DNA from: Mannheimia granulomatis
Lineage (GTDB): Bacteria > Pseudomonadota > Gammaproteobacteria > Enterobacterales > Pasteurellaceae
Assembly: GCF_011455695.1 (NCBI RefSeq)
Contig: NZ_CP015030.1
Coordinates: 1,736,001-1,800,000, forward strand
Length of the DNA: 64,000 bases
Direction of reading: 5' to 3'
Position 1 is the first letter of the stretch. The number at the start of each line of letters is the position of its first letter. The notes beneath the pieces are model-generated. The model did not search any database and was not told the DNA's origin. It worked only from the letters and a program-made list of their open reading frames with translations. Shown here piece by piece: positions 59,493-64,000 of this stretch. Made by a program: the position numbers and the translations under genes.

Positions 59493-60788
59493 ATGACTAG
59501 AAATACCTTAGTGGTCGGCTTTTTGCTGTTTGCCATTTTTTTCGGGGCGGGGAATTTAATCTTTCCGCCAAAATTGGGCTTTGAAAGCGGTGCGGAATTT
59601 GCATCTGCTATTTCAGGTTTTGTATTAACAGGTGTTGGTCTTCCGTTATTGGGCATTGTGGTTAGCGCATTCTATAATGGTGGCTATAAATCAGCGCTAG
59701 ACAAAATCCACCCCTATTTTTCGCTGATTTTCTTAATTTCTATTTATCTGGCAATCGGACCATTTTTTGCCGGACCTCGTACCGCGGCAACTGCATACGA
59801 AATGGCCTTAATGCCGTTTTTAGGGGAATCAAGCCAACTTTCCATGCTGATTTTTACCCTGGTTTATTTCGCCCTTACTCTTTGGTTGGCGATTAATCCG
59901 ACTAAAGTGGTCGATCGCATCGGTGCAGTACTTACCCCAATTTTACTCATCGCTATTATTGCCTTAGTGGTACGGGCAAGCATGATTTTAACCGGTGACA
60001 GCCCATTAGCAACGGCTCAGCCGACTGAGCAATCCTACTTCTTTAAAGGCATGGTGGATGGCTACCTTACTATGGATGCGCTTGCTTCATTAGCCTACTC
60101 AGTGATTGTACTCCATGCCATTCGAGGCAAAAGTGTTAGCCAAGCCTCACTACAAAGACAAACCGTTGCCGCAGGCTTAGTGGCAGCAGTAGCTCTTGCG
60201 GTAATTTATATTGGATTAGGCTGGATTGGGAATAACATTCCTATGAGTGCAGAAACGCTGGCAATGCTTGCTGAGAAAAAATTGGATATGGGAACCTATA
60301 TTCTCAACACCATTACTACCCAAGCTTTTGGTGAACTCGGACGTGCTGTATTAGGTATTATCGTTTCCCTTGCTTGCTTAACAACTGCTGTAGGCTTAGC
60401 GGTATCTGTCAGCGAATATTTTAATGAGATTTTCCCCAAAATCTCATACAAAGTTTATGCGGTACTATTTACCGTTATTAGCTTTATTATCGCAAACCAA
60501 GGTTTAAAAGAAGTAATCAGTAAATCTATTCCTGTGCTATTAGTGCTCTATCCGATTGCGATGACTATCATTTTTATGCTGTTAATTAATTTAGTGATTA
60601 AGCTGCCTCTTACCGCACAACGCCTATCGCTTTTATTGGTAACAGTCGTTGCGATTGCCTCGGTTGCCGGTGTAGGATTTACTGAGAATTTACCACTGAA
60701 AGCCTATTCTATGGAGTGGTTACCTTTTGCCGTTATTGGCTGTGTAGTTGGAGCAGTACTACATCCACTTATCAGCAGAAAAGCATAA
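59493..60788 (+). CDS. brnQ: Branched-chain amino acid transporter BrnQ
   Basis: LIVCS-family Na+/branched-chain amino acid symporter (431 aa, about 12 spans). The N-terminal FAIFFGAGNLIFPPKLGFESG is the family hallmark, with GPFFAGPRTAATAYE and LACLTTAVGL further on. It stands between terminators and so is probably a single-gene unit. Confidence 0.95.
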   Translation: MTRNTLVVGFLLFAIFFGAGNLIFPPKLGFESGAEFASAISGFVLTGVGLPLLGIVVSAFYNGGYKSALDKIHPYFSLIFLISIYLAIGPFFAGPRTAATAYEMALMPFLGESSQLSMLIFTLVYFALTLWLAINPTKVVDRIGAVLTPILLIAIIALVVRASMILTGDSPLATAQPTEQSYFFKGMVDGYLTMDALASLAYSVIVLHAIRGKSVSQASLQRQTVAAGLVAAVALAVIYIGLGWIGNNIPMSAETLAMLAEKKLDMGTYILNTITTQAFGELGRAVLGIIVSLACLTTAVGLAVSVSEYFNEIFPKISYKVYAVLFTVISFIIANQGLKEVISKSIPVLLVLYPIAMTIIFMLLINLVIKLPLTAQRLSLLLVTVVAIASVAGVGFTENLPLKAYSMEWLPFAVIGCVVGAVLHPLISRKA

Positions 60789-60798
60789 ATCAAGTCAA

Positions 60799-60826
60799 GG
60801 CAGTGATAATTCACTGCCTACTTTTT
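60799..60826 (+). terminator. Terminator of brnQ
   Basis: GGCAGTGA (60799-60806), loop TAAT, TCACTGCC (60811-60818), then TACTTTTTA. It is close to the mutM start (60838), whose AGGAG lies just after it. Confidence 0.8.
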
Positions 60827-60837
60827 AGGAGAAAACA

Positions 60838-61662
60838 ATGCCTGAATTACCCGAAGTTGAAACAAGCGTGAGAGGTGTAGAACCTTATTTGGTGGGGCAA
60901 ACGATAAAGCAGATTATTGTTCGCCAACCTAAATTGCGTTGGATGGTAAGCCCGGAAATTATCACTATGCAAAATGCAAAAATCCATGCTGTAGAAAGAC
61001 GAGCTAAATATCTCATTATCCGAACTACTCAAGGCGATATTTTGCTGCATTTGGGCATGTCCGGCTCGCTGGGGATCTTAAAAGAAGTCCAACAAAAAGA
61101 AGCCGGAAAGCACGATCACATTGATCTTGTTACTGAAAATGGCACTATCTTGCGTTATTACGATCCACGCAAGTTCGGCTGCTGGCTTTGGACAGAAAAA
61201 GCAGAAGAACACGAACTGCTGCGTAAACTAGGGCCGGAGCCACTCTCTGAAGCCTTTACGACAGATTATCTCTTTGCAAAAAGTCGCAAAAAAACGACCG
61301 CTTGTAAAACCTTTATTATGACTAATGAAGTGGTAGTTGGCGTGGGCAATATCTATGCTTGCGAAAGTCTGTTTATGGCGGGAATTCACCCCGAATTAGC
61401 AGCACAGAATCTGACTCAAAAACAGTGCGAACGCTTAGTAAAAGTTATTAAAGAAGTGCTAACCAAAGCAATTATTCAAGGTGGCACTACACTGAAAGAT
61501 TTCATTCAACCGGATGGAAAACCGGGCTATTTCGCTCAAGTGCTGCAAGTATATGGACGAAAAGGTGAAAGTTGTAATGATTGTGGTAGCACGATTGAAG
61601 CCAAGGTGATCGGGCAGCGTAACAGCTTTTTCTGTCCAAACTGCCAGAAATTGCCGAAATAA
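60838..61662 (+). CDS. mutM: Formamidopyrimidine-DNA glycosylase MutM
   Basis: Removes 8-oxoguanine and Fapy lesions from DNA (274 aa). The catalytic N-terminal [12 protein letters not shown], the Lys in RRAKYLII, the helix-two-turn-helix ([14 protein letters not shown]) and the C-terminal zinc finger (CNDCG...FCPNCQ) are complete. AGGAG precedes the ATG. Confidence 0.97.
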   Translation: MPELPEVETSVRGVEPYLVGQTIKQIIVRQPKLRWMVSPEIITMQNAKIHAVERRAKYLIIRTTQGDILLHLGMSGSLGILKEVQQKEAGKHDHIDLVTENGTILRYYDPRKFGCWLWTEKAEEHELLRKLGPEPLSEAFTTDYLFAKSRKKTTACKTFIMTNEVVVGVGNIYACESLFMAGIHPELAAQNLTQKQCERLVKVIKEVLTKAIIQGGTTLKDFIQPDGKPGYFAQVLQVYGRKGESCNDCGSTIEAKVIGQRNSFFCPNCQKLPK

Positions 61663-61681
61663 ATAGCTTATTAGGATTATT

Positions 61682-61707
61682 TGGGCAGACAGGTCTGCCC
61701 AGACTTT
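61682..61707. terminator. Terminator between mutM and dtd
   Basis: TGGGCAGAC (61682-61690), loop AG, GTCTGCCCA (61693-61701), then GACTTTTC. It lies between converging genes. Confidence 0.75.
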
Positions 61708-61723
61708 TCAAATAAGATATTTT

Positions 61724-62158
61724 CTAAACCTGTAACCAAAAAGTTACCGGACCGTCATTTTGTAGGCTTACTTGCATATCGGCAGCAAATTGCCCTGTTT
61801 GCGTGTGGATTTTTTGCTTGGCTTGTTGATGAAAATAATTGTATAAACGCTCAGCATCCATAGGTTTTGCACCTTTAGAGAAACTTGGGCGTAAACCTTT
61901 GTTAGTATCGGCTGCTAGCGTAAATTGTGAAACTACCAACAAACCGCCGCCAGCTTGCTGAACATTGAGGTTCATTTTGCCCTGCTCGTCTGAAAAAACA
62001 CGGTAATTTAGCACTTTTTCCAGTAGTTTATCTGCTTTCACCTCATCATCATCTTGTTCAACACCAAGTAAGACTAATAAACCATGTTTAATTTCACCCA
62101 CAATTTGGTTTTCTACTTCTACTCTAGCCCATTTAACTCTCTGAATTAAGCCTATCAT
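61724..62158 (-). CDS. dtd: D-aminoacyl-tRNA deacylase
   Basis: Hydrolyses D-aminoacyl-tRNAs and mischarged Gly-tRNA-Ala (144 aa). The two active-site motifs are SQFTLAAD and the C-terminal GPVTFWLQV (the cis Gly-Pro). It overlaps the end of yihY by 26 bp and is probably translated together with it, the same pairing as in E. coli. Confidence 0.96.
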   Translation of the reverse strand: MIGLIQRVKWARVEVENQIVGEIKHGLLVLLGVEQDDDEVKADKLLEKVLNYRVFSDEQGKMNLNVQQAGGGLLVVSQFTLAADTNKGLRPSFSKGAKPMDAERLYNYFHQQAKQKIHTQTGQFAADMQVSLQNDGPVTFWLQV

Positions 62159-62975
62159 CGTATTCCTTATCCTCTTTAATCTCTTTTAAAATAGCAGCAA
62201 ATTGACCGCCAAGTAACACCACCTGCCAGCTCAAGTGAATCCAAACAATCATAATCGGTAACACTGCTAATGCACCGTAGATAGCTTGGTAAGAAGGGAA
62301 AGTAGTGATATACCAAATAAAAGCCTGTTTTCCTAAGGTAAAGAAAATCGCTGCTAATAATGCCCCAAATGCAGCGTGTTTAAATTCTACTTTAGCATTT
62401 GGAACAAACTTATAAACCAACGAAAAGAGTAACCAAATCAACAAAAACGGCATACACTCCAACAAATATTGCCCGATAGACAAAGTACCTGTCCCGTTAA
62501 AAATAGCCAATGACATCACGTAAGTACTAATTGCAATACTAGCACCAGCAAGTAATGGGCCAAAAAGTAGAATCGCAAAATAGAGCAAAAAAGAAAACCA
62601 AATTGGTCTGCTTTTACTATTGTGCCAAATCGTATTCAAGGTTTCGTCAATACTTTTGATCAACATAATAGCTACAACAAATAAACCGATAATACTCACT
62701 AGCCCCATTTTTTGGGAATTACTCACAAATAGCTCAATATATTGCGATATCATTTCTCCTGCATTTGGAGCAAAATTGTCATAAATAAAGGCTTTTAACT
62801 GCTCATTTGCCTCATTAAAAATAGGAAAAAACGTAAACATTGAAAACAGCACCATAATTAACGGCACAATCGCAAGCATTGTGCTATACGTCAGATAACC
62901 TGCTGAAATTGCAATGTTATTTTCCGAGTAACGTTTAGCAAAGAGTTTAATAAATTCAAAAGTCCGCTTTAACAT
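62133..62975 (-). CDS. yihY: YihY/BrkB family inner membrane protein
   Basis: A 280-aa protein with six spans. It starts with a cytoplasmic helix ([36 protein letters not shown]), the family hallmark. Once called ribonuclease BN, it is now regarded as a transporter-like protein of unknown substrate. It starts one base after the proA stop. Confidence 0.92.
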   Translation of the reverse strand: MLKRTFEFIKLFAKRYSENNIAISAGYLTYSTMLAIVPLIMVLFSMFTFFPIFNEANEQLKAFIYDNFAPNAGEMISQYIELFVSNSQKMGLVSIIGLFVVAIMLIKSIDETLNTIWHNSKSRPIWFSFLLYFAILLFGPLLAGASIAISTYVMSLAIFNGTGTLSIGQYLLECMPFLLIWLLFSLVYKFVPNAKVEFKHAAFGALLAAIFFTLGKQAFIWYITTFPSYQAIYGALAVLPIMIVWIHLSWQVVLLGGQFAAILKEIKEDKEYDDRLNSES

Positions 62976-62976
62976 A

Positions 62977-64000
62977 CTATCCTCTAACTAAATAATCACT
63001 TTCACACACCCATTTATAGGTAGTTAATGCTTCAAGCCCCATAGGACCTCGAGCATGCAATTTTTGGGTGCTGACCGCTACCTCTGCTCCTAGCCCAAAT
63101 TCACCGCCGTCAGTAAAACGGGTGCTGGAGTTAATGTAAACTGCGGCAGCATCCACTTGTTGCACAAATTGGCGGGAAAGTTGGTAATCTGAAGTTAAAA
63201 TCCCCTCTGAATGTTGCGAACCATAGCGGCGAATATGTGCCACTGCTTCCTCTAAACCATCAACCACCACGACATTTAAATCAAGTGAAAGCCATTCTTG
63301 GCTTAACTTTTCTACATCAAGCGGTTCAATTCCATCAATTTTTTGCAAATCGTTGCTGTGAATAGTGACCCCTAAACTATCCATTCTTGCGATCAATTTA
63401 GGTAAAAACTCAACGGCGATTGCCTTATCTACCAATAAGGTTTCAAGCGTATTGCAGGTACTCGGTCGCTGGGTTTTGGCATTAGCAATAACATCAAGAG
63501 ATTTTTCTTGATCTGCAGTTTTCTCCACAAATAAATGGCACACACCAATACCACCAACAATCACCGGAATAGTAGAATTTTCTTTACAGAATTGGTGCAA
63601 ACCTGCTCCGCCACGTGGGATCACCATATCAATATAGCGCTCTAATTTAAGCAATTCTAATAATAAAGCGCGATCAGGATCGGTTACTGCCTGTACCGCT
63701 AATTTCGGCAGCCCGGCTTTTTCTAGGGCATCTTGCACCACATCGACTAACACCGCATTGGTGAATTTCGTCTCTTTACCACCACGTAAAATCACCGCAT
63801 TGCCTGTTTTTAAGCAAAGGGAGGCAACATCAATCGTGACATTCGGACGAGCTTCGTAAATGGTTAAAATCACCCCTAAAGGCACACGTTGACGTTCAAT
63901 TTTTAACCCGCTATTTAATACGCCACCGTCTATCACTTGCCCCACAGGATCAGCTAATTTCGCTACATTTCGTACATCATTCGCGATACTTTTTAAACGG
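62977..64000 (-). CDS. proA: Gamma-glutamyl phosphate reductase, 5' end outside window
   Basis: Second enzyme of proline synthesis, reducing glutamyl-5-phosphate to the semialdehyde. The frame is open to the right edge, with [20 protein letters not shown] reading in from the end of the window, so about 80 N-terminal residues are missing. The catalytic Cys is in [15 protein letters not shown], the cofactor region is ILRGGKET, and the C-terminal [13 protein letters not shown] is typical. Confidence 0.96.
   Translation of the reverse strand, partial: RLKSIANDVRNVAKLADPVGQVIDGGVLNSGLKIERQRVPLGVILTIYEARPNVTIDVASLCLKTGNAVILRGGKETKFTNAVLVDVVQDALEKAGLPKLAVQAVTDPDRALLLELLKLERYIDMVIPRGGAGLHQFCKENSTIPVIVGGIGVCHLFVEKTADQEKSLDVIANAKTQRPSTCNTLETLLVDKAIAVEFLPKLIARMDSLGVTIHSNDLQKIDGIEPLDVEKLSQEWLSLDLNVVVVDGLEEAVAHIRRYGSQHSEGILTSDYQLSRQFVQQVDAAAVYINSSTRFTDGGEFGLGAEVAVSTQKLHARGPMGLEALTTYKWVCESDYLVRG

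Overview
This window is chromosomal DNA from a member of the Pasteurellaceae, most likely of the Actinobacillus pleuropneumoniae / Mannheimia / Bibersteinia side of the family. Three things point there: dense copies of the uptake signal core ACAAGCGGT (the Apl-type DNA uptake sequence, not the H. influenzae AAGTGCGGT form), AT-rich gammaproteobacterial genes, and gene orders typical of the family. The window is nearly all core genome. I see no rRNA, tRNA, CRISPR array, prophage or intact insertion sequence. The small 'accessory-looking' parts are a hipBA module, a sucrose regulon, short palindromic repeats and a MITE-like element.

Layout. 1-6.5 kb: a truncated SlyB/Pcp lipoprotein gene, yecM, argS, obgE, a HipBA-type toxin-antitoxin pair with its own promoter and operator-like repeats, and a Pasteurellaceae hypothetical protein. 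6.5-11.5 kb (minus): ccmABCDEF for cytochrome c maturation, without ccmG or ccmH in the window. 11.7-12.4 kb: hda, a DnaA regulator. 12.7-18.4 kb (plus): the complete dipeptide/heme ABC importer dppABCDF, with a hairpin between dppA and dppB. 18.4-24 kb (minus): sohB, lpxB, the rpoZ-spoT stringent-response operon and a thioredoxin-fold protein. 24-27.5 kb (minus): sucrose genes scrK-scrB-scrR. 27.6-32 kb (minus): miaB, then the general PTS genes ptsH, ptsI and crr. 32.2-36 kb (plus): thiamine importer genes thiP and thiQ (no thiB), then a sucrose-type PTS EIIBC gene. That gene carries the same operator as scrK, so the split sucrose genes form one regulon. 36-37.6 kb (minus): the queuosine-precursor transporter yhhQ, with a candidate preQ1-I riboswitch, followed by map. 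37.8-44.5 kb: a pirin, then the minus-strand cluster ubiE-ubiJ-ubiB-tatABC-hemB. 44.7-47.8 kb (plus): corA with a structured leader that can encode a 41-codon peptide, and a DUF4153 membrane protein. 47.8-51.4 kb: argF with an ARG box, a PhzF-family isomerase, and dcuB with a near-perfect FNR box. 51.4-55.3 kb: doxX, a solitary comF with a CRP-S-like site, a Cof-type HAD phosphatase, a DMT transporter, and rpmA-rplU. 55.5-61.7 kb (plus): ispB, queH, fabD, fabG, brnQ and mutM, with repeats in the gaps around queH and fabD. 61.7-64 kb (minus): proA (5' end outside the window), yihY and dtd.

How the parts work together. PtsH, PtsI and Crr energise sugar uptake, and the sucrose EIIBC (no EIIA domain of its own) probably depends on Crr. 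ScrB and ScrK then convert sucrose-6-P to glucose-6-P and fructose-6-P. YhhQ imports queuosine precursors and QueH makes the last reduction on tRNA. IspB and UbiE/J/B serve quinone synthesis, Ccm and HemB serve heme and cytochromes, and DcuB supports fumarate-based anaerobic growth. The most rewarding places for follow-up are the corA leader, the preQ1-like leader of yhhQ, the shared ScrR operators, the hipBA control region and the repeat cluster around queH-fabD-fabG.
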